Below are positions 1 through 7,326 of a DNA stretch of 41,078 nt, piece after piece. Source of the stretch: an uncultured Armatimonadota bacterium. GTDB taxonomy: Bacteria > Armatimonadota > Fimbriimonadia > Fimbriimonadales > Fimbriimonadaceae. The translations under genes were made by a program, and so were the position numbers. Location of the stretch: positions 1-41,078 of the forward strand of contig CALMEF010000110.1 in assembly GCA_937862825.1 (NCBI GenBank). Reading direction: 5' to 3'. Numbering within the stretch: position 1 is the first letter of the stretch; the number at the start of each line of letters is the position of its first letter. The notes under the pieces are model-generated. The model was not told the origin of the DNA, ran no database searches, and saw only the letters and a program-made list of their open reading frames with translations.

Positions 1-1
1 C

Positions 2-397
2 ACCTCGACGTTCGGTGGGAATCCTTTGGCTTGCGCTGCGGGCTTGGCAGCGATCGAGGTGATCGAGCGAGACGGCCTGGTGGAGCGATCTCGGGTTATG
101 GGTGAGAAACTGGTGGCGGCCTTGAAGTCCGTGCAGGCGAATCATCCCGATTTGATCGCCGAGGTGAGGGGTCGAGGTTTGATGATCGGCGTTGAGTTCG
201 CCATGGATGAGGTGGGCGAATTGGTAATCGCCCAGATATTGAAGCGCGGAATGTGCGCGGCTTACACCCTGAACAATCCAAGGGTGATGAGGTTCGAGCC
301 TCCAATCATTATTGGTGAGGAGGAGATCACTTTTGCTACTGAGGTGTTCGGTGAGGCAGTCGCGGAAACGGCTGAGTTGCTCGCGATGATCGTCTAA
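2..397 (+). CDS. Class III aminotransferase, C-terminal part (putrescine/ornithine type)
   Basis: The reading frame is open from the window edge, so the gene starts upstream; 131 residues are visible. It opens with TSTFGGNPLACAAG, the conserved block that follows the PLP-binding lysine region in fold-type I class III aminotransferases. It then continues with the RGRGLMIGVEF strand and a terminal TLNNPRVMRFEPP segment. That last segment resembles putrescine and ornithine aminotransferases more than acetylornithine aminotransferases, which usually end with a VLRFVPPL-like block. Such enzymes move an amino group from a polyamine or omega-amino acid to 2-oxoglutarate in the cytoplasm. The PLP lysine and N-terminal half lie outside the window, so the substrate call is inference. 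The next gene is separated by a putative promoter and is probably transcribed independently. Confidence 0.85.
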   Translation, partial: TSTFGGNPLACAAGLAAIEVIERDGLVERSRVMGEKLVAALKSVQANHPDLIAEVRGRGLMIGVEFAMDEVGELVIAQILKRGMCAAYTLNNPRVMRFEPPIIIGEEEITFATEVFGEAVAETAELLAMIV

Positions 398-414
398 ACC
401 GCCCAAACCTGTCG

Positions 415-420
415 TAGAAT
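415..420 (+). promoter_or_regulatory. Putative -10 box (TAGAAT)
   Basis: TAGAAT lies 39 nt before the ATG of the sugar dehydrogenase gene. The same hexamer precedes tRNA-His, the TPP riboswitch and the gene at 35919. No convincing -35 element is visible. A purine-rich Shine-Dalgarno region (GGAGG at 439-443, GGGGGA at 445-450) follows before the ATG at 460. Confidence 0.4.
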
Positions 421-459
421 GAAAGGTCTCGTCTCATTGGAGGCGGGGGATGGTGATTT

Positions 460-2109
460 ATGAAAGGTCGAACCCTAGCCTTGCTTGGCATCCTGCTCGC
501 GACTCCCTCGGTCCACGCACAGTCGATAACGGCGGTTTCATACGCATCCGGCTTTACCCTACCCATCCTGATGGTGCAGGATCCAACCAATCCAAGTGTG
601 CAGTTCGTTGTGCAGCAACGGGGGCGAATACGCACTCTTGTGAACGGTGTCGTGCAGGCCACTGACTTCATATCTCTATCCGGTACTGTCAGTTCAACGG
701 GAAGCGAACGGGGTCTTCTGGGAATGTGCTTCGATCCCAATTACGCGAATAACCGCTACTTCTACGTATCCTACCCCGCGGCGAGTGGAGGTGCGAGCAC
801 CATTCGGCGATATCAGCGAAACGCGATCAATCCGTTGCTCGCTGATACGGCGTCAGCCCATCCAATCATGACGGTATCGCAACCGTTTCAGAATCATAAC
901 GGTGGGACGATTCGCTTTGGTCAAGACGGGTATCTCTACTTCGGGCTCGGCGATGGGGGAGACAGTTACGACCCGGGTAATCGGGCACAAAACAAGAACG
1001 AGCTACTCGGGAAGTTACTTCGTATCGACATAAGTGGGGACGACTTTCCGGCAGACTCGTCGAAGAACTACCGAGTTCCGCCGTCCAACCCATTTGTTGG
1101 TGTCGATGGCGCGGACGAAGTTTGGTCGTGGGGACTGAGAAACCCATGGAAATGGTCGTTTGACGATCCGACGAAGTTGGGTAACGGCGGTCTGTACATC
1201 GCTGATGTCGGGCAAGACTTATGGGAAGAGATCAACTACATTCCACCTTCAGCGGCTGGCGGAAGGAACTTTGGCTGGCGTGCTCGCGAGGGATTCGTTT
1301 CTACCGGGCTGAGCGGGGGTGCACCACCTTACACGGATCCATTCCACGTCTATAGCCACTCGGACGGCATCTCAATAACTGGAGGATATGTCTATCGAGG
1401 CACGATGCTTGGAGACAACTTCGGAAAGTATTTTTTTGCGGACTTCGGTTTCCGCAGAGTCTGGGCTGCGGCGATGGCCTTTAACGGGTCGGGTGAGGCG
1501 ATCACTCCCTCGTCGGTTGTGGAGCATACGGACGACTTGAACTTGCCTACAAATGGGACCATCTCCTCGATTGATGTGGACTCGAATGGTGAACTTTATC
1601 TGGTGACTTGGGATGCCGGACGAGTGTATAAATTGGTGCCCCTCAACGCGGCCTGGATTACGGACATTACGCCGTTGCTGTACACGCCGATCAATGGAGG
1701 TTTGCGACACACGCTCTCTGCGGACGGGCAGACTCTGCGAATGAATCCGCAGACGATCTATGACTTGCTGGATGAGAATCAGTCGCAGGCAGTTTTTGGA
1801 TTCACGACGGATATGACAGCGGCTCCACTTATGGACATCACGTTGAGAGCCGCGTGTAACTCGCCGACCTTTGGAAGAGTGCAGGTACTTCTGAAAAACT
1901 GGAGTACAGGAAAGTTTGTTCCGATCACCACATTCGTTTTGGGAACGAGCCTCGCCAACTTCAGCGTCGCCAATGTATCTGCGGCCCCATATCGTAGAGC
2001 GTCTGACCAACGCATTGAGGTTATGCTCAGGAGTTACCACAATGCTCCGGCTGCGCTCGATCCTTTCGAAGTTCGCGTTGATCTGTTAAAGGTTCGACCC
2101 CACAACTAA
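460..2109 (+). CDS. Secreted PQQ-dependent sugar dehydrogenase (GSDH/sorbosone dehydrogenase family) with extra C-terminal domain
   Basis: The 549-residue protein begins with a signal peptide ending near VHAQ (residue 21). Residues about 28-395 form the six-bladed propeller of the soluble aldose sugar dehydrogenase family. Diagnostic blocks are ERGLLGMCFDP, NHNGGTIRFG with the likely catalytic His146, LGDGGDSYDPGNRAQ, WGLRNPWKWSFD and NFGWRAREG. Family members oxidise the C1 hydroxyl of sugars with PQQ and calcium in the periplasm; the substrate cannot be told from sequence. Residues about 415-549 are an added beta-rich domain. This domain resembles the C-terminus of the secreted protein at 35919-37424 in the shared LL-D start, an RV(Q/E)V strand, SG-FV/SGAPV and an RIEV/EIRV strand. 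The start is supported by a purine-rich stretch 9-16 nt upstream and by the signal peptide. tRNA-His follows closely. Confidence 0.85.
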   Translation: MKGRTLALLGILLATPSVHAQSITAVSYASGFTLPILMVQDPTNPSVQFVVQQRGRIRTLVNGVVQATDFISLSGTVSSTGSERGLLGMCFDPNYANNRYFYVSYPAASGGASTIRRYQRNAINPLLADTASAHPIMTVSQPFQNHNGGTIRFGQDGYLYFGLGDGGDSYDPGNRAQNKNELLGKLLRIDISGDDFPADSSKNYRVPPSNPFVGVDGADEVWSWGLRNPWKWSFDDPTKLGNGGLYIADVGQDLWEEINYIPPSAAGGRNFGWRAREGFVSTGLSGGAPPYTDPFHVYSHSDGISITGGYVYRGTMLGDNFGKYFFADFGFRRVWAAAMAFNGSGEAITPSSVVEHTDDLNLPTNGTISSIDVDSNGELYLVTWDAGRVYKLVPLNAAWITDITPLLYTPINGGLRHTLSADGQTLRMNPQTIYDLLDENQSQAVFGFTTDMTAAPLMDITLRAACNSPTFGRVQVLLKNWSTGKFVPITTFVLGTSLANFSVANVSAAPYRRASDQRIEVMLRSYHNAPAALDPFEVRVDLLKVRPHN

Positions 2110-2114
2110 TCTGG

Positions 2115-2120
2115 TAGAAT
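2115..2120 (+). promoter_or_regulatory. Putative -10 box for tRNA-His (TAGAAT)
   Basis: TAGAAT ends 11 nt before the mature 5' end of tRNA-His, which fits a short 5' leader for RNase P. A TTCGAC sequence at 2093-2098 is a weak -35 candidate with 16-nt spacing. The TATCCT box ahead of tRNA-Leu is at the same distance. Confidence 0.45.
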
Positions 2121-2131
2121 TCTATTTGCGC

Positions 2132-2208
2132 GGCGGATGTAGCTCAGGGGTTAGAGCGCCTGACTGTGGCTCAGGAGGCCGTGGGTTCAAGACCCATCTT
2201 CCGCCCCA
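2132..2208 (+). tRNA. tRNA-His (GTG anticodon)
   Basis: A cloverleaf can be folded by hand: extra G(-1) paired with C73, acceptor GCGGATG/CTTCCGC, D-stem GCTC/GAGC, anticodon stem CCTGA/TCAGG with loop CTGTGGC, and T-arm GTGGG-TTCAAGA-CCCAT. The anticodon is GTG and the CCA end is encoded at 2206-2208. The extra G(-1):C73 pair is the identity element of histidine tRNAs. One acceptor pair (position 6:67) is U:U. The glycosyltransferase start codon lies only 12 nt downstream, so both are probably on one transcript. Confidence 0.95.
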
Positions 2209-2219
2209 TCTTTTTCCCG

Positions 2220-3167
2220 ATGCTTGATTTCGGAAACCCTCGGCGAGTGATCGCCATTTGCCGAGAGCACATCGGGGACATCGTCAACAGTACCGGAGCG
2301 CTTCGCGCCATTCGAACTCGGTTTCCCGATGCGCACATAGTGGCCGAAGTTGGTGAGCGTGCGGCCAGCGTTCTAAATGGTCTTGATTCGGTTGACGAGA
2401 TTTGGTCTCGTCCCACACATCAAGGGCTGTTGGGAAAGGGATCGGCGATCCGTCGTATGGCGCGGGGCAACTTCGATCTTGCGATCATCCTTGATGACAG
2501 CAACACGCACATTCGCGCCGCGAAGTTGGCGGGAATCCCGCTTCGAGTAGGAATCTATAAAAGCAAGCACCGGGATTGGTACACGGCGTGCGTTGATCAC
2601 CGAATGGACGAGCACGACCTTTTCGATCCTCTTGAGCGACTTGTGGCGTTGTTCGGGGACAAGAGTTTGCCGCCTCCAGAATTGGCGATCGAGCCAACTG
2701 AGAGTCGTGATATCGATGTCTTTCTTTGTGTGGGCGCGAGCGATCCGCGGAAGGCTTGGCCGTTGGAGAACTTTGAACGGCTGGCAACGTTGTTGCCCTC
2801 GGACCTTCGAGTCGGTCAACTTCTGGCGCCCGGTGAACCAAGTCTGACTAGTGTTGAAAGTGTCGCAACGGAGAGCGTCCAGTCGTCGGCCTTTCTTATG
2901 GCTTCAGCAAAGGCCGTTGTGGCCAACGACTCGGCAGCAGCCCACATCGCTGCCGCGTCAGGAGCCAAGGCCGTCGTGATTTATGGGCCTACTGATCCGG
3001 TTCGATTTGCACCATGGGGCAGCGGACACGTTCTGCTGAGGTCAAGTGAGGTGGCTTGTGACCTTATGACCACGGGTTGCCGCTGCGCGGACTTGCCTTG
3101 TGAGTCCATGCGCACAGTGACTCCTGAGCAAGTTGGTCAGGCGATACGCCAACTGGTATCCTCTTAG
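2220..3167 (+). CDS. Glycosyltransferase family 9 (ADP-heptose:LPS heptosyltransferase-like)
   Basis: This 315-residue protein has the GT9 layout of two Rossmann-like halves. The N-terminus VIAICREHIGDIVNSTGALRA matches the family start, where the glycine-aspartate loop binds substrate. The C-terminal half has VVANDSAAAHIAAASGAKAV and VIYGPTDPVRFAPWG, equivalent to the family's donor-binding D-S/G-x2-H and YG-TDP blocks. The family transfers heptose from ADP-heptose to lipid A-core sugars at the inner face of the cytoplasmic membrane, which implies a Gram-negative envelope. The frame is open further upstream through the tRNA-His gene, so the ATG at 2220 is chosen because it is the first start after the tRNA. 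No clear Shine-Dalgarno is seen. The exact sugar is unknown. Confidence 0.85.
   Translation: MLDFGNPRRVIAICREHIGDIVNSTGALRAIRTRFPDAHIVAEVGERAASVLNGLDSVDEIWSRPTHQGLLGKGSAIRRMARGNFDLAIILDDSNTHIRAAKLAGIPLRVGIYKSKHRDWYTACVDHRMDEHDLFDPLERLVALFGDKSLPPPELAIEPTESRDIDVFLCVGASDPRKAWPLENFERLATLLPSDLRVGQLLAPGEPSLTSVESVATESVQSSAFLMASAKAVVANDSAAAHIAAASGAKAVVIYGPTDPVRFAPWGSGHVLLRSSEVACDLMTTGCRCADLPCESMRTVTPEQVGQAIRQLVSS
3157..3162 (+). promoter_or_regulatory. Putative -10 box for tRNA-Leu (TATCCT)
   Basis: TATCCT ends 11 nt before the tRNA-Leu 5' end and lies within the last codons of the glycosyltransferase. TTGGTC at 3133-3138 is a plausible -35 with 18-nt spacing. The same hexamer recurs ahead of cysS, the HD protein, the FadN-like gene and the prepilin at 18391-19065. 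Confidence 0.45.
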
Positions 3168-3173
3168 GGCCCT

Positions 3174-3259
3174 GGGCGAGTGGCGAAATTGGTAGACGCA
3201 CTGGATTTAGGTTCCAGCGCCTAATAAGCGTGAGAGTTCGAGTCTCTCCTCGCCCACCA
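3174..3259 (+). tRNA. tRNA-Leu (TAG anticodon)
   Basis: A class II tRNA with a long variable arm. The acceptor GGGCGAG pairs with CTCGCCC, the anticodon stem CTGGA/TCCAG encloses loop TTTAGGT (anticodon TAG), and the T-arm is GAGAG-TTCGAGT-CTCTC. Discriminator A73 and an encoded CCA (3257-3259) complete it. A73 and the long variable arm are leucine identity features. Confidence 0.95.
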
Positions 3260-3260
3260 C

Positions 3261-3626
3261 TTACTTACGATGGGACATTAACCCTATGGGTTGAGTACCA
3301 AGCTTGTTGGATGTATGCCGTCGGAGCCTCCACGCGTGTCCCGATGCGATTCCAGTAATGACCACAACAAGTGATGCCCGCGCAATCCAGACAGCTCGTG
3401 GGTCTTCCGAGAGTGCGGCGTGCGTAACGGGATCGTCGTAGAAACCAAAGTCTCCAAGCCAGGTGACGCTGAACCAGAGCGCCACCAATGAAAGGATAAA
3501 CCTTCGATCGATCCTTGCTATCAGGAATCCTACCAGTCCGAGTAGCACTGAGTGAATCCATACCTGCTCAAGGGGTGTCATTTTGTCCATGACTTCGGCA
3601 AGGACAAGCAATGAACCAGTATTCAT
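3261..3626 (-). CDS. Small membrane protein of unknown function
   Basis: The product is 121 residues with about three hydrophobic helices: around residues 24-37 (HSVLLGLVGFLIA), 44-58 (ILSLVALWFSVTWLG) and 83-97 (ASLVVVITGIASG). It ends in a basic tail. I do not recognise the family. It starts 9 nt after the stop of the SRPBCC protein, so it is probably the last gene of the four-gene operon beginning at 7242. Its stop codon lies 2 nt from the 3' end of tRNA-Leu, transcribed convergently. The reading frame and operon position support it as real; a function cannot be named. Confidence 0.6.
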   Translation of the reverse strand: MNTGSLLVLAEVMDKMTPLEQVWIHSVLLGLVGFLIARIDRRFILSLVALWFSVTWLGDFGFYDDPVTHAALSEDPRAVWIARASLVVVITGIASGHAWRLRRHTSNKLGTQPIGLMSHRK

Positions 3627-3634
3627 CCTCGACC

Positions 3635-4276
3635 CTAACTCGAATCCCTGAGTTGGTCCAATGCGGTCGTCCAGCCCGCCTTGAGATCCAGCATCTCTTC
3701 TTCGAAGGCAATGCGGTCGTGGGTGAGCGCGACCTGTATTTTGTCTGGACCCTTCTCAATGAGTTGGATTGCGACACGAGATCCAGGTGTGTGGCGCGGG
3801 TGCTCCCAGGTGAACTCAAAGCGCGCTCTTTCGCCGTAGGAGTTTGCTGGTGCGATCACGGGAACGCGCAAGACACGTCCCTTGTCGCCGTCCCCAGTTC
3901 GGTAGTGGCCACCTTCGCGGAGGTCAATTTCAGCATCGTGGGTAAACCACTTGTTCCACCCATCTGGAGATGCGATCAGAGCCAAGCACTCTTCAATCGG
4001 CCGATTTAGGGTGCGTGAAACGTTCACAGCAAACTTGCCGCCGGACCTCTGACCCGGTTTTCGAAGACCTTCTGCCTGCTCGAAGTCAATGACGATTTGC
4101 TGCGACCACCATGATCCGACACCATAGTCGTTTACCAAGATGCTCGCGGCGACCGTGTGCCCGATTGTCCCAACGTCCAAGGTTCGGAGTATCTCAAACC
4201 ACTCGTCACGCGATTTGCCTGTTGCCTCAGCCACTCGTTCAGCCTTCTGCGATTCGCTTACGCTTTTGACCTTCAT
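3635..4276 (-). CDS. SRPBCC (AHSA1-like) domain protein with N-terminal DUF4287-like segment
   Basis: The protein has 213 residues. Residues 1-45 (KSRDEWFEILRTLDVG, HTVAASILVNDYGVGSWWSQ) look like the helical DUF4287-type segment often found on small cytoplasmic proteins. Residues about 80-210 form an Aha1/START-like SRPBCC fold: VSRTLNRPIEECLALIASPDGWNKWF, then FEFTWEHP and a C-terminal helix LKAGWTTALDQL. That helix is the usual end of AHSA1-family proteins. The fold binds hydrophobic ligands, but no ligand can be assigned. Its ATG overlaps the stop of the upstream LolA/thioredoxin-like gene as ATGA (4273-4276), indicating translational coupling. Confidence 0.75.
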   Translation of the reverse strand: MKVKSVSESQKAERVAEATGKSRDEWFEILRTLDVGTIGHTVAASILVNDYGVGSWWSQQIVIDFEQAEGLRKPGQRSGGKFAVNVSRTLNRPIEECLALIASPDGWNKWFTHDAEIDLREGGHYRTGDGDKGRVLRVPVIAPANSYGERARFEFTWEHPRHTPGSRVAIQLIEKGPDKIQVALTHDRIAFEEEMLDLKAGWTTALDQLRDSS

Positions 4277-5412
4277 TTCTGCTCCAGAATCTCCTTCAGC
4301 ATAGTGTCCTCCTCTTCGGGGTCGTACCCGAGCCAGGTTCTTTTGACCTTGCGGTCTTTGTCGATTGCCACAAAAAACGGGGCGCCAGGACTGTTCAGTG
4401 CTTTGCGCGCCTCCCCCTTAACGTCAATGAACATGTTGAACTTGTCGTAACGGCCAGGGATGGGGGACTTTGAGTCGAAGATGACGACAATGACGGGTAG
4501 TTTCGCCATGATCTTCCTGACCATTGGTGCGGCTTGAGCGCACACATAAGATTCTGGGTCCATCACGACGAGAACGGCTGCGGATTCCCCCAACAGGTCG
4601 TACAGTTCCAGATCGTTTCCTTTCCAGTTGCCTACTTTGTCTCCGGGCCGAATGGGGTCTGTTTCGCGGGCCAGCGAATCCTGAACGTATCCGAGTGGGA
4701 TTTCGGTAGCGAAATCGGTTGCTTTGAGTTCGGAAGTCGAGTAATTCTTGAATAGCCAGACGGTATCTGATGCTCCGGTTTGGCTATCGACGGCATAGCG
4801 CATCTTGAGCATCCGACCCTCATCGTCAATCCAGGCTTCAACTGTTTGGGGAACGGGACCAGTCGAAGTCCCCGACAACCGGGTGGTCTTCGCGCCATCA
4901 ATTTGCTCCTGATCAACGACTTTGTAGGTTAGTTGTCCCATCGCGAAACGCTTGAGGTCGCCAACCAAGAGTGCTACCGGAAAGGCAATGTCGGGTGCCT
5001 CAGAGATATGCGACGCTGGTGCTACCAAGTTGGGAATCGAGCCAATTTCCGCGTAAGTTCGATCGGTGTGCTCGATCTCCAGACCGCCTTCAAGGTTTTG
5101 AGTCCACGAGTAGTCTGCGAACGGCAGTTTGACGGTAAACGCAACATGCGATGGACGTTTGATGCGAAAAGCCCCCGTCCCCTTAACCGTTTCATTGTGG
5201 GTGAGTTCGAATTCGCAAGTCAGATTTGGGTTGGCTTGCATGAAGTTTGCAAACCGTTGGACAACTTGGTCTGCCGTTGGTGGTTTCAGGATGTACCAAC
5301 CTGCCACTGCGAGTCCTGCAATTGGCAAGAGGGCACCCAACTTCCGTAAACTCACGCGTCGCGCCGGTAGGGCCGCGGAATGGGTCGCATTCACCTCCCT
5401 ACCATACCGCAA
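4273..5412 (-). CDS. Membrane-anchored LolA-like/thioredoxin-like fusion protein
   Basis: The 379-residue protein has a transmembrane anchor (residues 25-41). A LolA/LppX-like beta half-barrel domain follows at residues about 45-245, with VVQRFANFMQANPNLTCEFE, GTGAFRIKRPSHVAF and VEAWIDDEGRMLKMRY. A thioredoxin-fold domain occupies residues about 255-379, with AAVLVVMDPESYVC and a cis-proline GAPFFVAIDKD. The redox site is odd: where thioredoxins carry CxxC there is a single Cys291 in YVCAQ, so disulfide reductase activity is doubtful. The start is a TTG with AAGGGG five bases upstream; an in-frame GTG at 5394 is an alternative. It begins 9 nt after the redoxin/copper protein, pointing to a common role outside the membrane, perhaps redox or metal handling. 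That role is inference. Confidence 0.7.
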   Translation of the reverse strand: MRYGREVNATHSAALPARRVSLRKLGALLPIAGLAVAGWYILKPPTADQVVQRFANFMQANPNLTCEFELTHNETVKGTGAFRIKRPSHVAFTVKLPFADYSWTQNLEGGLEIEHTDRTYAEIGSIPNLVAPASHISEAPDIAFPVALLVGDLKRFAMGQLTYKVVDQEQIDGAKTTRLSGTSTGPVPQTVEAWIDDEGRMLKMRYAVDSQTGASDTVWLFKNYSTSELKATDFATEIPLGYVQDSLARETDPIRPGDKVGNWKGNDLELYDLLGESAAVLVVMDPESYVCAQAAPMVRKIMAKLPVIVVIFDSKSPIPGRYDKFNMFIDVKGEARKALNSPGAPFFVAIDKDRKVKRTWLGYDPEEEDTMLKEILEQK

Positions 5413-5421
5413 GGCAGCCCC

Positions 5422-7242
5422 TTATCCTCCGCCGCGGCGGTTGAACAAGGTCGGCCTAATCTTGGTCAACGGTTTGCCAGGTTCCAAGCCCGGAACGTAG
5501 TACTCCACGTAACCGAGGTGCATTTCATCGTAAGTTTGAAGACCCCAGCGAACTGTTTTGCTCGGATCCGGATTGTGCGGGTTCTTGTCGCTGTTGTCGT
5601 ACCACGCAATGAACTCAATCTTGCTACCCTTTGGAGCATCCTTTGGCTCTCGGTAGTTGTAGGCCAGTTGCCAGTTAAAGTCGTAGCGCGGGACATCAAG
5701 CAGTTTTTCCCGCTTACCGTCGGGGTGCACGAGGTCGTATCGGCAAGCCTTGCCACGCACATGCATGTGCGGCATTAACGCGGTGACCTTGGCATCAAAG
5801 GGAACGTTGACAGAGCCCTTTTGCTCGTGGTTGTCCGCATGCGGAGGAATCACGAGGCCAAAGTTAACGATTCCTGCTGTATGCATTTCATGCTTCGGTT
5901 TCCCCTTGGCAAAGACCAAACCGAGTCGAGTTTGATCCTCTGTGGCGGCCCCATTGGGAGTGTAATGAATCTGAAACCGCAGGCTGGAGCCAGCAGGCAG
6001 GAACTTTGCGAACCCATCCGGATAGATAAGCGAGTTACTTCCAGGAACATAGGCGGCAAAGAACCCGGAGACTTCTTCCAGCGGGTCTCTGAGGGCACCG
6101 GGCTTTTGGACAAAGATAAGGACGTGATGGACAACTTGTCGCGCGGTCGGTTGGACTTCGAGGCGCTGAACCCACTTATCCTCGCTGAGATTGGTTGGGA
6201 TGACAACCTCCTGGTAGGGCATGATTCCATCCGACTTGACCTTGATAGGTCTGGGAATCTCGAACACGGCATCTGGCTTCCCAATCTTCCAGTCCGTATA
6301 AAAGTGCTTCTTCGTGGGTGCGTCCTTTGGGTCCCCTTCAGGCATCTCGCCGTCAAGCCACTTAAGGAGGGCGACTTTATCGGATTTTGAAAGGGACCGG
6401 TCGTTCTTCCATGGCGAATGTTCCTCTGCGTCTGCGGCGAACCAGGGGGGCATGATTCCCTTGTCAACGACATACTTGATCATGTCTGCGCGGCCCTTGA
6501 CATCCTTGTAAGTTTCGAGGCTGAACGGTCCAACGGCTCCGGTCCGATGGCATTCGAGGCAGTTGTCTTGAATGATCCGGGAGATACGGGAGTGATACGT
6601 ATCACCTGCTCCGGTCTTAGCAACTGACTTCTGAGGCAACAAGCACCCTGGGGCATAAGTTGCTGAGACTTCAACTTCGCGCCCAGCCAGGACGCTTTCC
6701 AACGCGTCCACCAGGAAGCGGTTTCTCGGTTTGTCCAGGGCGGCGCCGAGGGCGTATTGGTCGTCGATGGCTCCGCGATAGCGCAACGTCCGACTCCCAT
6801 CAATCACAAAGACCTCAGCGGTGGTTTTGGCCTCAAAGTAGGCCGGCACGGTCGGGTCATCCACATAGGGGCCGGAAAGTTTCAGTTTTCGAACCGTATC
6901 GACCATATCCCGCTTGTCGTCGGTTTCCGAAGGATTGACGTAAACAAACTGAACGCCTTTGGTCTTGTATTCGGCTTCGAGTTTAGAAAGTGTCAGCCCG
7001 TATTTGGTGGTGATTGGGCACGTCGTTGAGGTGAGGGCAAGCACGACCGTCTTTCCACGGTAGTCGCTCAACATTCGGCTCCGGCCAGCAATGTCGGAAA
7101 GTTTAAAGTCCGGCACGAGTCTTCCCACGCCTAAGGGTCGCGCGTCGACCGGCTTCGCCATGCGGCCATCTTCAGCATCCCGATTCAGCCCTGCAACTCC
7201 AATGGCAGCGATGCCTGCGAAAAGAACGATCAGTTTCGTCAT
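5422..7242 (-). CDS. Redoxin - cytochrome c - copper type II ascorbate-dependent monooxygenase-like fusion protein
   Basis: The 606-residue exported protein has a hydrophobic N-terminus (TKLIVLFAGIAAIGVAG). Residues about 38-185 are a redoxin/thioredoxin fold with TSTTCPIT (Cys75) and a following VFVIDGS strand. Residues about 210-300 carry a single c-type heme site, CLECH (228-232). Residues about 320-590 resemble the copper monooxygenase C-terminal fold. Its likely copper ligands are HH (372-373) and His426 for one site, and H-M-H (492, 494) plus Met574 for the other, in PHMHVRGK and DEMHLGY contexts. Such fusions occur in Planctomycetes, Acidobacteria and Armatimonadota; substrates are mostly unknown. 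ATG 7242 is preferred, but a TTG at 7254, eight bases after a TATCAT box, is an alternative. It leads the operon running to 3261. Confidence 0.8.
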   Translation of the reverse strand: MTKLIVLFAGIAAIGVAGLNRDAEDGRMAKPVDARPLGVGRLVPDFKLSDIAGRSRMLSDYRGKTVVLALTSTTCPITTKYGLTLSKLEAEYKTKGVQFVYVNPSETDDKRDMVDTVRKLKLSGPYVDDPTVPAYFEAKTTAEVFVIDGSRTLRYRGAIDDQYALGAALDKPRNRFLVDALESVLAGREVEVSATYAPGCLLPQKSVAKTGAGDTYHSRISRIIQDNCLECHRTGAVGPFSLETYKDVKGRADMIKYVVDKGIMPPWFAADAEEHSPWKNDRSLSKSDKVALLKWLDGEMPEGDPKDAPTKKHFYTDWKIGKPDAVFEIPRPIKVKSDGIMPYQEVVIPTNLSEDKWVQRLEVQPTARQVVHHVLIFVQKPGALRDPLEEVSGFFAAYVPGSNSLIYPDGFAKFLPAGSSLRFQIHYTPNGAATEDQTRLGLVFAKGKPKHEMHTAGIVNFGLVIPPHADNHEQKGSVNVPFDAKVTALMPHMHVRGKACRYDLVHPDGKREKLLDVPRYDFNWQLAYNYREPKDAPKGSKIEFIAWYDNSDKNPHNPDPSKTVRWGLQTYDEMHLGYVEYYVPGLEPGKPLTKIRPTLFNRRGGG

Positions 7243-7310
7243 TGGTGGTCCCAACCTTGGTTATGATACGATTTGACGCTCCAAAACCGTTGCTAGTTTA
7301 GTCGAACCGG

Positions 7311-7316
7311 TATCCT
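7311..7316 (+). promoter_or_regulatory. Putative -10 box of cysS (TATCCT), leaderless arrangement
   Basis: TATCCT ends 10 nt before the cysS ATG and no Shine-Dalgarno lies between them. Transcription would start about 4 nt before the ATG. Confidence 0.4.
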
Positions 7317-7326
7317 CTTAACCTGA

